A stretch of DNA of 64,000 nt from Alteromonadaceae bacterium Bs31 (GCA_900177435.1 FXAI01000003.1:457985-521984), one strand, 5' to 3'; positions 9,611 to 19,709 are shown, numbered from the stretch's first letter. Translations and numbers: made by a program. The notes: generated by a model from the sequence alone, not told the origin.

Positions 9611-10744
9611 TTAACGTGCTTCGAAGTAGGCTTCCTCACTTATACGATGGTAGTCACGCACGTTTTCCAGGTAGCTTTTGTAGGAATGATATACCTTGGC
9701 AAACACAGGGTCCTGCGCAGACATCTCCTCGTACAACTCAGTGGAAATATTTTTAAAGTGTGCGAGAACATCGTCTGGAAACCTGCGCAAGTCTACTCCA
9801 TGCTCATTAATCAGCTCTTCTAACGCTGCATTATTTCGCGCGGTATATTCATCCAGCATATCCTGATTCACCATCCGTGCCGCCGCTACAATAATGCCTT
9901 GCAGGTCATCCGGCAAGGTATTGTATGCGTCCTTATTCACAATAATTTCCAGCGTAGGCCCCGGCTCGTGCCAACCCGGATAATAATAATATTGGGCGAT
10001 TTGATGAAAACCAAACGCCAGGTCGTTATACGGGCCCACCCACTCAGTTGCATCAATAACACCCGACTGCAAAGAAGTGAAAAGTTCACCGCCAGGAATA
10101 TTAATAGCTTCGCCGCCCGCCCGGCTAAATACCTCACCCCCAATACCAGGGATACGCATTTTCAAACCGCTTAGATCGTCTACGGAATTAATTTCCCTGT
10201 TAAACCAGCCACCCATTTGCACACCGGTATTCCCTGCCGCAAAGGGAATTAAATTGAAGGGCTCGTATACCTCGCGCCACAATTCCAAGCCCCCACCATA
10301 ATGCAGCCAGCCGTTTAATTCCTGCGCATTCATACCAAAAGGCACCGAGGCAAAAAACACAGCCGCAGGAATTTTACCCTTCCAATAATAAGCTGCGCTG
10401 TGCCCCATCTGAACACTACCCGAAGACACCGCGCCAAAGACTCCCATAGGAGGGACAATTTCATTCGCCCCATGCACCTGGATTTTTAGACGACCAGCAC
10501 TCATCTTATTAACCATACGGGCAAAATTTTCCGGTGCTGAGCCTAAACCCGGAAAATTCTTGGGCCAGGTGGTAACCAGCTTCCACTCAAATATTTCTGC
10601 ACTGGTTTTTTCCATCACATGGGCATTCTCTACCTTTTTGGCCGAACTCAGCACCAACAGGGTAAAGAGCAAAACACACAAGGCTGCAAGAAATATAATT
10701 AGCGCGGGAAGCCACCAGGGCTGATATCGTGCCTGTCTATTCAT
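9611..10744 (-). CDS. TRAP substrate-binding protein, alpha-keto acid (TakP) type
   Basis: The 377-residue protein has an N-terminal hydrophobic segment (about 13-33) that is either an uncleaved anchor or a signal peptide. A DctP-family binding domain follows. The sequence closely follows the TakP group as I remember it: TTWPKNFPGLG near residue 58, GHSAAYYWKGK near 115, NTGVQMGGW near 165, LKMRIPGIGGEV near 190 and ATEWVGPYNDLAFG near 228. The Arg of MRIPG is the usual carboxylate clamp. TakP binds pyruvate-like 2-oxo acids with sodium. The gene is apart from its likely DctQM partners and on the opposite strand. Confidence 0.88.
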   Translation of the reverse strand: MNRQARYQPWWLPALIIFLAALCVLLFTLLVLSSAKKVENAHVMEKTSAEIFEWKLVTTWPKNFPGLGSAPENFARMVNKMSAGRLKIQVHGANEIVPPMGVFGAVSSGSVQMGHSAAYYWKGKIPAAVFFASVPFGMNAQELNGWLHYGGGLELWREVYEPFNLIPFAAGNTGVQMGGWFNREINSVDDLSGLKMRIPGIGGEVFSRAGGEAINIPGGELFTSLQSGVIDATEWVGPYNDLAFGFHQIAQYYYYPGWHEPGPTLEIIVNKDAYNTLPDDLQGIIVAAARMVNQDMLDEYTARNNAALEELINEHGVDLRRFPDDVLAHFKNISTELYEEMSAQDPVFAKVYHSYKSYLENVRDYHRISEEAYFEAR

Positions 10745-10793
10745 TAAGGCCTCGTCATTGCGATCTATCCATTGTTATATTTTTATAGAGAGC

Positions 10794-12974
10794 TTAGTAA
10801 AGCGCTTCCAGCTTAGCGTATTGCATTACCAGGCGCTTGGTACCCTCTCCCGGGAAATTAACCACCACTTGTGCATTGGCACCACGACCTTCGAATTGCA
10901 GTATGGTGCCCTCACCGTATTTTGGATGAAGTACGGACTGCCCCAACGAAAAACCCGGAAATTCATCCACCTCTTTTTGAGACGGATAATTTGAAGAAAA
11001 GCTGACCGGACGCGTGACACTGGCTTTAATACGCACCTCCCGAATAAGCGAGGGAGGAATTTCCCGCACAAAGCGTGAGATGGCATTAAAATTATCACTG
11101 CCATGCATACGACGACTTTCGGCGAAACTGATCACCAGCTTTTTCATTGCGCGGGTAATTCCCACGTAGCACAGGCGGCGCTCTTCTTCGAGGCGCCCAT
11201 GCTCTTCCAGCGACATTTTGTGCGGAAATAAATTCTCTTCCATTCCCGCAAGAAAAACCAAGGGAAACTCCAGCCCTTTTGCGCTGTGCAAGGTCATCAT
11301 TTGCACCGCATCTTCAAACTCTTCCGCCTGGGTATCGCCGGCGTCTAAGGCTGCGTTATTTACAAATTCCTGCAAGGGCGTAAGGTTTTCTTCTTCTGAC
11401 TCAAACAATCTGCAAGCGCTTACCAGTTCCTGCAAGTTTTCTACTCGCGCCTGCCCTTTTTCGCCCTTCTCCTTTTTGTGGAAATCCAGCAGGCCGCTAT
11501 TCACAATGGCCGCCTCGGCAACATCACCGAGCGCCAAAGCCTCGGCGTTATCACTCAGCTCATCCAGCAAGGTAACAAAGCTTTCTAAGGCCTTACTCGC
11601 TCTCGCAGTAAAAACATTATTGCGAACAGCCCCCATCATCGCATCATAAAGAGAGCAGCCCTGCTCCCGCGCGAATACGCGAATATTCTCAATAGTTTTC
11701 GCCCCGATACCACGCGTGGGGGTATTGATAACCCTCTCCCAGGCCGCATCATCATTTCGATTGACGATTAAACGCAAATAGGCCAGTGCATTTTTAATTT
11801 CCAGCCGCTCATAAAACCTCTGCCCGCCGTAAATTCTGTAGGGGATCCCCTCACGCAAAAAAGCTTCTTCAAGAACTCGGGACTGGGCATTAGAACGATA
11901 CAAAATGGCACAATCACTGTTATTGCAGTTAGCGTCATCGGTAAATTCCTTTACTCGTTCAACAATGTAGCGCGCTTCATCCTGCTCATTAAACGCAGTG
12001 TATAAATCGATAGGGTCGCCATCACCGGAATCGGTCCACAGCGCTTTCCCCAAACGCTGTGCATTGTTTTGTATTACTGCGTTGGCAGCGTTGAGAATGG
12101 TGGCGCTTGAACGGTAGTTTTGCTCAAGCCGCGTAAGCGCTACTGGAGCAAAATCTTTTTCAAACTGCTGAATATTTTCGATTTTTGCACCGCGCCAACC
12201 ATAAATACTTTGGTCGTCATCACCAACGGCGGTAACCACACTCGCTTTTCCGGATAACACACGCAACCAGGCATACTGCACTGCGTTAGTGTCTTGAAAT
12301 TCATCCACCAGTAAGGCGCGAAAGCGTGTTTGATAATGCGTGAGCAATGTGGGGTTTTTCAACCACAACTCATGTGAGCGCAACAGCAGCTCGGCAAAAT
12401 CCACAACACCACCGCGTTCACAGGCTTCTTCATACGCCTGGTAAACCTGCTTCATGGTGCACAGAAAGGGGTCTTGGCTTTCACCCATATGCTGCGGGCG
12501 TATGCCTTCATCTTTTTGCCCGTTAATAAACCACTGCGCCTGCTTGGCGGGCCAGCGGCTATCATCCAAATTTAAAGCGGTGTATACGCGCTTTACAAAA
12601 CGTAGCTGATCATCACTGTCTAAAATCTGAAAATTTTGCGATAAGCCCGCTTCTTGCCAATGGGTTTTTAACAGCCGGTGAGCGATACCATGAAAAGTGC
12701 CCACCCATAAGCTGCGGGAACTGAAAGGCATATTGTCTTCAAGCAGGGCGCTTAAGCGCTCTTTCATTTCCTTGGCAGCCTTGTTGGTAAAGGTTACTGC
12801 CATAATCTGATGAGGAGACAAGCCATGTTGCTGAATTAGCCAAGCTATGCGATGTACCAGTACACGAGTTTTTCCACTGCCAGCACCCGCCAGCACCAAC
12901 TGGTTGACCGGCTCAGCGCTCACTGCCTGGCATTGGGCGGAGTTAAGTTGTTGAAGGAGTTCAGAATTTTGCAT
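10794..12974 (-). CDS. uvrD: DNA helicase II
   Basis: Superfamily 1A 3'-5' helicase of 726 residues, matching the E. coli UvrD length (720). It removes the UvrC-incised oligonucleotide in excision repair and unwinds nicked DNA in mismatch repair. The Walker A motif AGAGSGKTR is near residue 30, motif II DEFQDTN near 220, QSIYGWRGA near 250, EQNYRSS near 285, and the late motif VQMMTLHSAKGLEF near 565. The frame is open upstream to 13058, but the ATG at 12974 gives the family N-terminus MQNSELLQQLN. It follows the 170-residue secreted-protein gene by 40 bp, so all three may share a transcript. Confidence 0.93.
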   Translation of the reverse strand: MQNSELLQQLNSAQCQAVSAEPVNQLVLAGAGSGKTRVLVHRIAWLIQQHGLSPHQIMAVTFTNKAAKEMKERLSALLEDNMPFSSRSLWVGTFHGIAHRLLKTHWQEAGLSQNFQILDSDDQLRFVKRVYTALNLDDSRWPAKQAQWFINGQKDEGIRPQHMGESQDPFLCTMKQVYQAYEEACERGGVVDFAELLLRSHELWLKNPTLLTHYQTRFRALLVDEFQDTNAVQYAWLRVLSGKASVVTAVGDDDQSIYGWRGAKIENIQQFEKDFAPVALTRLEQNYRSSATILNAANAVIQNNAQRLGKALWTDSGDGDPIDLYTAFNEQDEARYIVERVKEFTDDANCNNSDCAILYRSNAQSRVLEEAFLREGIPYRIYGGQRFYERLEIKNALAYLRLIVNRNDDAAWERVINTPTRGIGAKTIENIRVFAREQGCSLYDAMMGAVRNNVFTARASKALESFVTLLDELSDNAEALALGDVAEAAIVNSGLLDFHKKEKGEKGQARVENLQELVSACRLFESEEENLTPLQEFVNNAALDAGDTQAEEFEDAVQMMTLHSAKGLEFPLVFLAGMEENLFPHKMSLEEHGRLEEERRLCYVGITRAMKKLVISFAESRRMHGSDNFNAISRFVREIPPSLIREVRIKASVTRPVSFSSNYPSQKEVDEFPGFSLGQSVLHPKYGEGTILQFEGRGANAQVVVNFPGEGTKRLVMQYAKLEALY

Positions 12975-13014
12975 GGAGGCGATTGTAGCAGAACAAAGCG
13001 CCTCGCAAGGAATT

Positions 13015-13527
13015 TTACCGGGGGGGCTGAGCAGGAACCCAGTGAATGCGACGGCCATCGCTTAAAGTTTTTGCACTTTCTTGCGGGGCGATTTTTTCTG
13101 CAGCCGCTCTTGCTGCCAGGGGCTGTGGCGAAGGCACCGATACCCTGGCACCCAATACACGACTCATACTCACGTCCCCCTGCAAAGAGACGGCGCTAAA
13201 CATCAGGGGGTAATCTCCTGCACGAGGCGCTTCTACTTGCAACTCGACACGAGCCGATAATTCTGGGCCAGTAAAGGTCCAGTAGTTTTGGCTGCTAACA
13301 ATGCGCAGGTCTTTAGACGGGTGCAAATAAATGTCCAGTTGCTGCACATCATTGCCTACCACAAAGGCGATTGTTACCGTGGTAAGCTCACCCGGCTGAA
13401 GCTCTATGGCGGACAGGTCCGCTAACCTCACCGGAGCACCGGGTTTTTGATAATAATCAGAACCAAACGATAGCGGAGCTAACAAGAGCGCAAGCAAAGA
13501 GGCTACATAACAGATACGCTGAAACAT
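13015..13527 (-). CDS. Secreted protein of unknown function
   Basis: The product has 170 residues with a clear signal peptide (about 1-22, MFQRICYVASLLALLLAP then SFG). The mature part is rich in beta-type sequence and looks like one Ig-like or NEAT-like sandwich, followed by a proline/alanine-rich tail from about residue 130. I do not recognise a named family. Its start overlaps the end of the upstream lipoprotein-peptidase gene by 25 bp, so the two are probably translated together and may act together in the envelope. No function is assigned. Confidence 0.65.
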   Translation of the reverse strand: MFQRICYVASLLALLLAPLSFGSDYYQKPGAPVRLADLSAIELQPGELTTVTIAFVVGNDVQQLDIYLHPSKDLRIVSSQNYWTFTGPELSARVELQVEAPRAGDYPLMFSAVSLQGDVSMSRVLGARVSVPSPQPLAARAAAEKIAPQESAKTLSDGRRIHWVPAQPPR

Positions 13528-15275
13528 GCTTCACCTCCTGTTGAATCAAGCTCATCAACATTGTTGTTGTCGAAAACTTCCAGCACATAGGCTCCACTGG
13601 CAAGTGTATAAGAAGCGCGTTCACTGTTAATCACCAGGCTATCCATAGTAGCGCTAAGATTACCATTAGAATACAGTTTTGCGTCGGGGTTAGTATTTAA
13701 GTCTCCTACAGTACGACGAATCAAGAAAGTCACAAGGCCGGGAGAAGTGATAGTTAAATGGATTAATTTACTCACACCCAGACCGTTGTACTCCACCACC
13801 TGCCTACCGCTACACACCTCAACCAGCTCTCCTTGAACCATGTCGCGATAGACTGGCAGCGCATTATCTACACCACCATCGTTAATCTCATACTCACCAA
13901 AGCGTCCCGTACCATATATTTGCTCTTGCTCGAGCATCGCACTCAGAGCGGAGGCATTACTGCTGCCATGTATACGCGTAAACACATCAGCAAATAAATA
14001 AATACTGGTAAGCGCATCGCTTTTTACATAGCTTTCATCCACAAGTACATGGTAGATACCGGCAAGGCCCAAGCTCAATTCATCACCGTCTTCGTTTTCA
14101 GCGTCGGCAATATCGTAGATTATTTTGCCGACGGAGTTCTCACTGTACCATCCCGCATTCCAGATTCTATTACTCTCCAGGTTAATACTTAAATGGTAAA
14201 ATGCATCAATACCCGCAGCATCCAAATAATAGGGCTGCTTAGACACAATACCGGTAAACGCATTCGCCAGACCCTCGCCGTAAGCAACCCTTAAATCGTG
14301 CTTAACACTGAGCGAATGCGCACCGCCAATGTTGTCGGTTCTGGAGAGAGAATCTTCAATAAAGTGTGCTAACTCGTGCTGTATAACACTAAAATCATAT
14401 TCATCGGAATCATTGGCCGCGTCCCCTAGAATAAAGATTTCCTTCAAGCTAAGGTCGTACTTGGACGAACCGATAAAACCGTCTTGCGCATTACCTGCAC
14501 TGGCAATATTTTTATAACTCCAATTTATTTTTACCGCCGGCAAACTAAAACCGGTATCTATCTCCGCCAGCGCAGAGACAACATCGTAAGTGGCATCCAG
14601 TATGGCAAAAGGCGCAGCAGGCCTCAGGCTTTCCATTACATAATTATCATTGAGCTCATCCCAACCAGAAGCCGCATGCAGGTTGCGCTGGGGCACTGCG
14701 TCGACGTTTTGCAGCTCACCCACCACCGAATATTCAGCTCCACGGTCGGTATTGTCTACCACCAGAAAATTCCATCCGGGCGTGCCGCTCTGTTTCAGCT
14801 CGGCCAACGCCACCACTCTCACTTCAGCAGACTCTGGCGCACCCACTTCGTAGTATCCAGATTCATCCGTACGCGCACTGCGCAATACTTCGGCATCCTC
14901 CCCTAATACCAGAATCGTCACACCGCGCGAGGGCTTCTGTTCAGTACGGCTAAAATCCAAAGCACCATTTGTGCTGTGAGGTACCGAATCAAAGGTGATA
15001 AAACCGCTCAAGGTGCTATCACCCAATAAACGTTGGGGCGCCCTCGTGGACAGGCTGCTGGGCTCTTCTGTGGGAGTCGGTTTGCTAGAAGGGTTGGGGC
15101 TTGGCGTTGGTTCATCTTCCCCGCCATTGCTGCCGCCACAGGCTAGTAGTGAGCAGCACAAAGGCAGGCAGAGCAATAGAGACTTTATTGCAGAACCCCG
15201 AAACAGGCATGAGCTCGCCAAGCAAGCGATGTTAAGCAGAGTAGAACAGTTTCGGGCCATGTTGGTAGTACACAC
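13503..15275 (-). CDS. Lipoprotein with a zinc-metallopeptidase-like HExxH motif
   Basis: A 590-residue product. After a hydrophobic stretch it has a lipobox at Cys46 (LLAC), then a Gly/Asn/Pro/Thr-rich linker to about residue 75. A carboxypeptidase-regulatory-like beta domain follows (about 85-160). The middle holds IQHELAHFIEDSL near residue 300, a zinc-binding HExxH, with GEGLANAF about 30 residues later supplying a likely third ligand. The C-terminal 100 residues resemble a pre-peptidase beta domain. The n-region before the lipobox is long, so the true start may be downstream of 15275. It overlaps the next gene by 25 bp. The peptidase activity is inferred from the motif. Confidence 0.65.
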   Translation of the reverse strand: MCTTNMARNCSTLLNIACLASSCLFRGSAIKSLLLCLPLCCSLLACGGSNGGEDEPTPSPNPSSKPTPTEEPSSLSTRAPQRLLGDSTLSGFITFDSVPHSTNGALDFSRTEQKPSRGVTILVLGEDAEVLRSARTDESGYYEVGAPESAEVRVVALAELKQSGTPGWNFLVVDNTDRGAEYSVVGELQNVDAVPQRNLHAASGWDELNDNYVMESLRPAAPFAILDATYDVVSALAEIDTGFSLPAVKINWSYKNIASAGNAQDGFIGSSKYDLSLKEIFILGDAANDSDEYDFSVIQHELAHFIEDSLSRTDNIGGAHSLSVKHDLRVAYGEGLANAFTGIVSKQPYYLDAAGIDAFYHLSINLESNRIWNAGWYSENSVGKIIYDIADAENEDGDELSLGLAGIYHVLVDESYVKSDALTSIYLFADVFTRIHGSSNASALSAMLEQEQIYGTGRFGEYEINDGGVDNALPVYRDMVQGELVEVCSGRQVVEYNGLGVSKLIHLTITSPGLVTFLIRRTVGDLNTNPDAKLYSNGNLSATMDSLVINSERASYTLASGAYVLEVFDNNNVDELDSTGGEACFSVSVM

Positions 15276-15354
15276 TTTCTAAGCTTGGCCCAATCAAAGC
15301 TTGGCCTAATACTGCCGACCAAGAACGAACCAGTGCCAAATTTCCAGTCCATTT

Positions 15355-16110
15355 TTATTGTTTTTGCGCAAGCAAGACAAACTCACGATTGCCATCACCC
15401 CCGCGAATAGGGCTTTCGGCGTAGCTTCTTATGATAAAGCCCAGAGCCTCGAGGTGTTCACGTATCTCGCCTTCTATACGCCGGTACACCGCCGGGTCTG
15501 ACACTAGGCCATGCTTGCCAACGGCAGCCTTACCAGCTTCAAACTGGGGCTTAACTAAACTGACTAACCACGCGCCAGTCTTCATTGTGTTTGGCACGCT
15601 AGGCAAAATCAAGTGCTGAGAAATGAAAGAGACGTCCATGACGACAATATCAAAGCCGTTTTGTGAGACAGGGCGCAGATCCGCAAGACTCAGCTTGCGT
15701 GCGTTGTAGTTCTCAAAGGTAGTGATTCTTGGGTCCCCCAGCAGTGATGGCGCAAGCTGGCCGCTGCCAACCTCAACACCCACCACATGCGCGACCCCAT
15801 GCTTTAACAGGCAGTCGGTAAAGCCTCCTGTGGACTGGCCTATATCCAGTGCAAGCTTACCTTCCAAGCTCAGATCCTGGCTCGCTAGTACAGCCTCAAG
15901 CTTCAAACCCGCTCGAGACACATATTTTTGCTCCTCAATAGCAGCGACTTTAAACTCTGAGTGCTCAGCAAATTTTTCAGATGCCTTGCTAACCGCTCTC
16001 CAGCCGCCAAGCTCTCTCACCTCAACTGCGGCTGCAGCAATCAGTTTTTGAGCCTCAGACCTGGATCTAGCCAGGCTTTTTTCCGCCAGCAATACATCAA
16101 TTCGCTTCAT
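15355..16110 (-). CDS. tlyA: TlyA-family rRNA 2'-O-methyltransferase
   Basis: The product has 251 residues. An N-terminal S4 RNA-binding domain (residues 1-60, RIDVLLAEKSLARSRSEAQ) is followed by an FtsJ/RrmJ-like methyltransferase domain. The S-adenosylmethionine loop LDIGQSTGGFTDCLL is near residue 90, VVMDVSFIS near 155, and a conserved Lys in LVKPQFEAGK near 190. Members methylate ribosomal RNA cytidines and affect capreomycin sensitivity; some homologues have been called hemolysins. It stands alone between a lipoprotein gene and a TonB receptor gene. Confidence 0.9.
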   Translation of the reverse strand: MKRIDVLLAEKSLARSRSEAQKLIAAAAVEVRELGGWRAVSKASEKFAEHSEFKVAAIEEQKYVSRAGLKLEAVLASQDLSLEGKLALDIGQSTGGFTDCLLKHGVAHVVGVEVGSGQLAPSLLGDPRITTFENYNARKLSLADLRPVSQNGFDIVVMDVSFISQHLILPSVPNTMKTGAWLVSLVKPQFEAGKAAVGKHGLVSDPAVYRRIEGEIREHLEALGFIIRSYAESPIRGGDGNREFVLLAQKQ

Positions 16111-16160
16111 TTTTTTTGCTCTTGCAGTAATACGCTCGAAAACAAATGGTCCAAAACAAA

Positions 16161-16184
16161 AAAGCGCACCAAGAGGTGCGCTTT
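16161..16184 (-). terminator. Terminator of the xylan-region TonB receptor gene
   Basis: 10-bp perfect stem AAAGCGCACC / GGTGCGCTTT with a 4-nt loop. On the minus strand it runs into TTTTTTGTTTT, giving a typical rho-independent terminator about 30 bp after the receptor stop. Confidence 0.85.
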
Positions 16185-16214
16185 GATTAAGATTTTACCG
16201 AAGTGCTTGCTGAA

Positions 16215-19200
16215 CTAGAAGTTCGCGCGAACCACCAAGCTGTAGCGACGGTCGTTGATAAACCATGAGCGGCCTAGCTTAAGCTCATCATCAACCAGCT
16301 GGTAGGTCTTGGTTTGTGTATTCGACAGGTTAACGCCTTGCAAACCAATTTTAAAGTTGTCGGTAATATTGTAGAAAATGGAGGCGTCTAGGTAGCCTGC
16401 GTCGTCTACGTAAACGGGCATACGAGAAATCACGTCGTAAGAAGTCAGCAGGTATTCGCTCCGCCAGTTATAGGCGATACGTGCATCCAAACCGTACTTC
16501 TGGTACATGAGAATCAGGTTGGCAGTGTGGTCCGACTGCCCTTCAAGACCAATTTCTTCGGAGTTGGTTTCGGCATCAATACCGTCTGTTCCCGCATCGG
16601 TATTAGGCACACCCTTAGCATCGATGTATGAGTAGTTTATCTGGGTGCCCAAACCGGAAAGCGGCCCAGGCAGCATGTCGAAGAACTGCTGGTAGTTGAC
16701 CTCAAACCCCTGCATTTCACCTTCACCACCGTTCATCTTACTGGTTAAGGTTGCTATTTCACCGGCACCTGTCGCCGGATTGGTATATTGACGGTCAATT
16801 GCTCCAGTAATAAAGAAGTTGTTCAGGTCTTTATAGAACAACGCTCCCGTCAAACTACCCGCGTCGGCAAAGTACCACTCGAGAGAAATGTCAAACTGCG
16901 TTGACTCCATGGGCTTGAGGAAGGGGTTGCCGCCTTCAGAGCGCCAGGCTCCCAGTGAAATACTGTCTTTATCGATAATGCTTTGCTGGGGCTTATCAAT
17001 ACCAAGGTCGTCTTGAGGATTACCCGTACCAGAGCCATCGGGAGCATCTGGGTGTGGATTATCAGCGGTAAATACTGGGTCCAAGCTGGAGTAGTTTAAC
17101 TCTGAAGCGCTAAGGCGGGCATAGTTACGCATATCGCCAATATCGGGCAATGCAACAGCCTTAGAAACCGCAAAACGACCCAGCAGCTCGGGCGTAAATT
17201 CTGCTTTAATATTCAAGCTCGGCAGGGTTTCGGTGTATCTCTGCTTAGCAAGATCCTGTGAGGACACGCCGTTGCCAAAGTCTTTCCAAGTTTGTGGCAG
17301 GAAGTTATTTACATCACCCAGAAACGCCGAACTGTCGTCGTACAAATCGTAGGGCAGGTCGTCCGCCGGATTGGGATACAAATCCTGATCGAAAGGGTTA
17401 AACGTATCAGAATTAAAATCACTTGGTGCAGCGCGGCCCGGTCTTAAATCGGGGAATACTGTATAACCCAAGGATTCAGACTCGATGGTTACAACCCTTA
17501 CACCCAGGTTACCAGCGATGCGCACTGCAGTGTCAAACTCGAAATCGGCACGTAAATAATAGGCGGTATTAATTTCTTTGGAACGGGTGATTTCGTTATC
17601 ACGGAAAGAACCATTTAAATCGTGCAGAGGGCGATTCAGACAGTTCCCGTCTTCATCAAATGCTTCCTCATCAATTCGACCCGCAAGCGGACGCCAATCG
17701 CCGCAGTTATCACCAATATCATCCCAGAAAATTTCTTCCCAATGATCGTATGATCTCATCAAATCCATTGAGGGGTGAATGGTGTACTGATCCTGCGAGT
17801 CAAAATTAGCGACACCTCCGCGATAGAAATCGCTCCAGTCAACTTTATCGGAACGGGGTATTGAAGTTTTACCCAGCACATACTCAGGATACTGGTCCAA
17901 CCAACCACCGCCGCCAGTTTGCCAAGGTGGCTCAAGCGCACCCCAGTTGTAGGTAGAACTTCGAACCGTTTGCTCTCGCTCCGCTCGACGAAGACCCGCC
18001 TGCACGGAAGTAATAAAGCTGTCCTCAATAAAGTAGGTGCCATCAATACGGCCGGATGTGGAATCACCATTGCTTCGCTGCGTGTGGTCCATGGCGGCAT
18101 GATTTACGTACGAGCTCAACTGCGAGAAATAGTTCTCATTAGTAAAGTCACCGAAGCCATTGGCGCTGCGGGATGCCATCTCTTCGTCGGTGGCCAAAGC
18201 CCATGGGCTGGAAATCGTCAGGCTCGGCGTACCTCCCCGAAGGTCATACTCCTGATTCATAAATATGGTGTACATCAAGGTGTTGGAGTCTGTTTTTGTA
18301 ACAGCATCCACATACTGGAAATCCGCAGATAACTCTATCGCCTCTGTGGGGGTCCATTTTATATTGAACGATGTATCTTCTACTGTATTTTGCTCGGTCT
18401 GATGGCGGGTATCGGTAACAAAGCGAATACCGTACTGCTCAACAGAACCGGAGGACCAATCAGCATTTTGCGGGATCTGCTCACCGTTACCGCGCCAACC
18501 TTCTGCAATATTGGTAAGTACGCCATGGCTGAATACACCGTCAGAATCGAAACCGTACGGTGCTTGATCGCTCGGCTGGTAATACTGGGTTGAAGGCGGG
18601 TAATCACTCTGGTTTTTAAGTGAGTGCTCAACCCACTCAAGCTTTGCATCTGATTTTAAGTACTGCACCGTTACCTGGAGCGTGTCATCCGGGCTTTCCC
18701 ACTGAACCGCTGCAGCTAAGCCACTACGATACCTGTCGTCGTTCTTCATAGTGATGTTGGAGCCGTGCGGAATCAATACACCCTCGTTTGTGCAGGTATC
18801 GTCTGCACCGGGGCTGACACAAAACAGGTCGCTACCATCGGGATTGGGACGAGGCTGGCGATCGGAAACGCCTCGCCCGAACGAACCATCATATATATAA
18901 GGGTTCGATACATTAATGCCAGGAACAGTGCCACTAGCTGTACCAACGCCGGTGATTTCATCCAGGCCGCGCAATTCGAATTTATCTGACTGAATACCGT
19001 GAGAACTGGCTTTTAGGTGTGAGTCGGAGCCATTTAACAAAAGGCCAAATTCACCCAAGCCGGTATCCCAGCGGTTACTGAACAGACCGGAAAAGGTTGG
19101 CGTGTGCTCCTTTACCATATCGCCGTAGGTCATATCCGCCGATAGGGCAACCTGCATACCGTCTGTATCAAAGGGCTTGCGAGTAACCAGGTTAACCGTT

Positions 19201-19709
19201 CCGGCAATTCCACCCTCAATCATGTCGGCCGTTTGGTTTTTGTAGAGTTTTACCGTTTGCATCAACTCAGGAGGAACATCCTGAAACGAAAGGCCACGAC
19301 CGGAATTAGCAGTAAAGGAGTCGCGCCCGTTAAATTCTGAGCGGGTTTGGGTCATACCGCGAACAACGGCTCCGGAACCTTCTACACCGAAGTGGTCGGG
19401 GTCGTTACTTGCGGCGAAACGCTCGATGGACACCCCGGGGATACGTTGCATAGCTTCGAGCACACTTCGGTCGGGCAAGGAGCCAATATCAGACGCGGAA
19501 ATAGCATCGACGAAAGTGTCTGACTCTCTTTTGATATCCTGAGCATTTTGAAGGCTGGCTCGAGTACCCTCTACTACGACCTCTTCCACCAGCTCCACAT
19601 CATCTTGCGCAAACGCTCTTTGCGCAGCCAAAGCACTTGTTAACACAACCAGAGACGATGCGAGGCAAATACCAGCTCTAACCCCATTTTTTTTGTTAAT
19701 AGCGGACAT
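16215..19709 (-). CDS. TonB-dependent outer-membrane receptor, oligosaccharide type
   Basis: A large receptor of 1164 residues with a signal peptide cut near residue 35 (AFAQDD) and a TonB-box-like VEEVVVEGT just after. The plug domain (about 55-190) holds LPDRSVLEAMQRIPGVSIER and GGIAGTVNLVTRKP, followed by a long 22-strand barrel ending in an aromatic residue (VVRANF). It has no N-terminal STN signalling domain. Receptors of this length and style in Cellvibrionaceae and Xanthomonadaceae carry oligosaccharides. It is divergent from the CBM15-type lipoprotein gene across 666 bp and close to xylA/xylB, so xylo-oligosaccharide uptake is a reasonable inference. Confidence 0.88.
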   Translation of the reverse strand: MSAINKKNGVRAGICLASSLVVLTSALAAQRAFAQDDVELVEEVVVEGTRASLQNAQDIKRESDTFVDAISASDIGSLPDRSVLEAMQRIPGVSIERFAASNDPDHFGVEGSGAVVRGMTQTRSEFNGRDSFTANSGRGLSFQDVPPELMQTVKLYKNQTADMIEGGIAGTVNLVTRKPFDTDGMQVALSADMTYGDMVKEHTPTFSGLFSNRWDTGLGEFGLLLNGSDSHLKASSHGIQSDKFELRGLDEITGVGTASGTVPGINVSNPYIYDGSFGRGVSDRQPRPNPDGSDLFCVSPGADDTCTNEGVLIPHGSNITMKNDDRYRSGLAAAVQWESPDDTLQVTVQYLKSDAKLEWVEHSLKNQSDYPPSTQYYQPSDQAPYGFDSDGVFSHGVLTNIAEGWRGNGEQIPQNADWSSGSVEQYGIRFVTDTRHQTEQNTVEDTSFNIKWTPTEAIELSADFQYVDAVTKTDSNTLMYTIFMNQEYDLRGGTPSLTISSPWALATDEEMASRSANGFGDFTNENYFSQLSSYVNHAAMDHTQRSNGDSTSGRIDGTYFIEDSFITSVQAGLRRAEREQTVRSSTYNWGALEPPWQTGGGGWLDQYPEYVLGKTSIPRSDKVDWSDFYRGGVANFDSQDQYTIHPSMDLMRSYDHWEEIFWDDIGDNCGDWRPLAGRIDEEAFDEDGNCLNRPLHDLNGSFRDNEITRSKEINTAYYLRADFEFDTAVRIAGNLGVRVVTIESESLGYTVFPDLRPGRAAPSDFNSDTFNPFDQDLYPNPADDLPYDLYDDSSAFLGDVNNFLPQTWKDFGNGVSSQDLAKQRYTETLPSLNIKAEFTPELLGRFAVSKAVALPDIGDMRNYARLSASELNYSSLDPVFTADNPHPDAPDGSGTGNPQDDLGIDKPQQSIIDKDSISLGAWRSEGGNPFLKPMESTQFDISLEWYFADAGSLTGALFYKDLNNFFITGAIDRQYTNPATGAGEIATLTSKMNGGEGEMQGFEVNYQQFFDMLPGPLSGLGTQINYSYIDAKGVPNTDAGTDGIDAETNSEEIGLEGQSDHTANLILMYQKYGLDARIAYNWRSEYLLTSYDVISRMPVYVDDAGYLDASIFYNITDNFKIGLQGVNLSNTQTKTYQLVDDELKLGRSWFINDRRYSLVVRANF

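Noticed and set aside
14484..14906. 140-residue plus-strand frame
   Set aside because: Opposite the lipoprotein-peptidase gene, whose domains and motif are convincing; typical antisense shadow.
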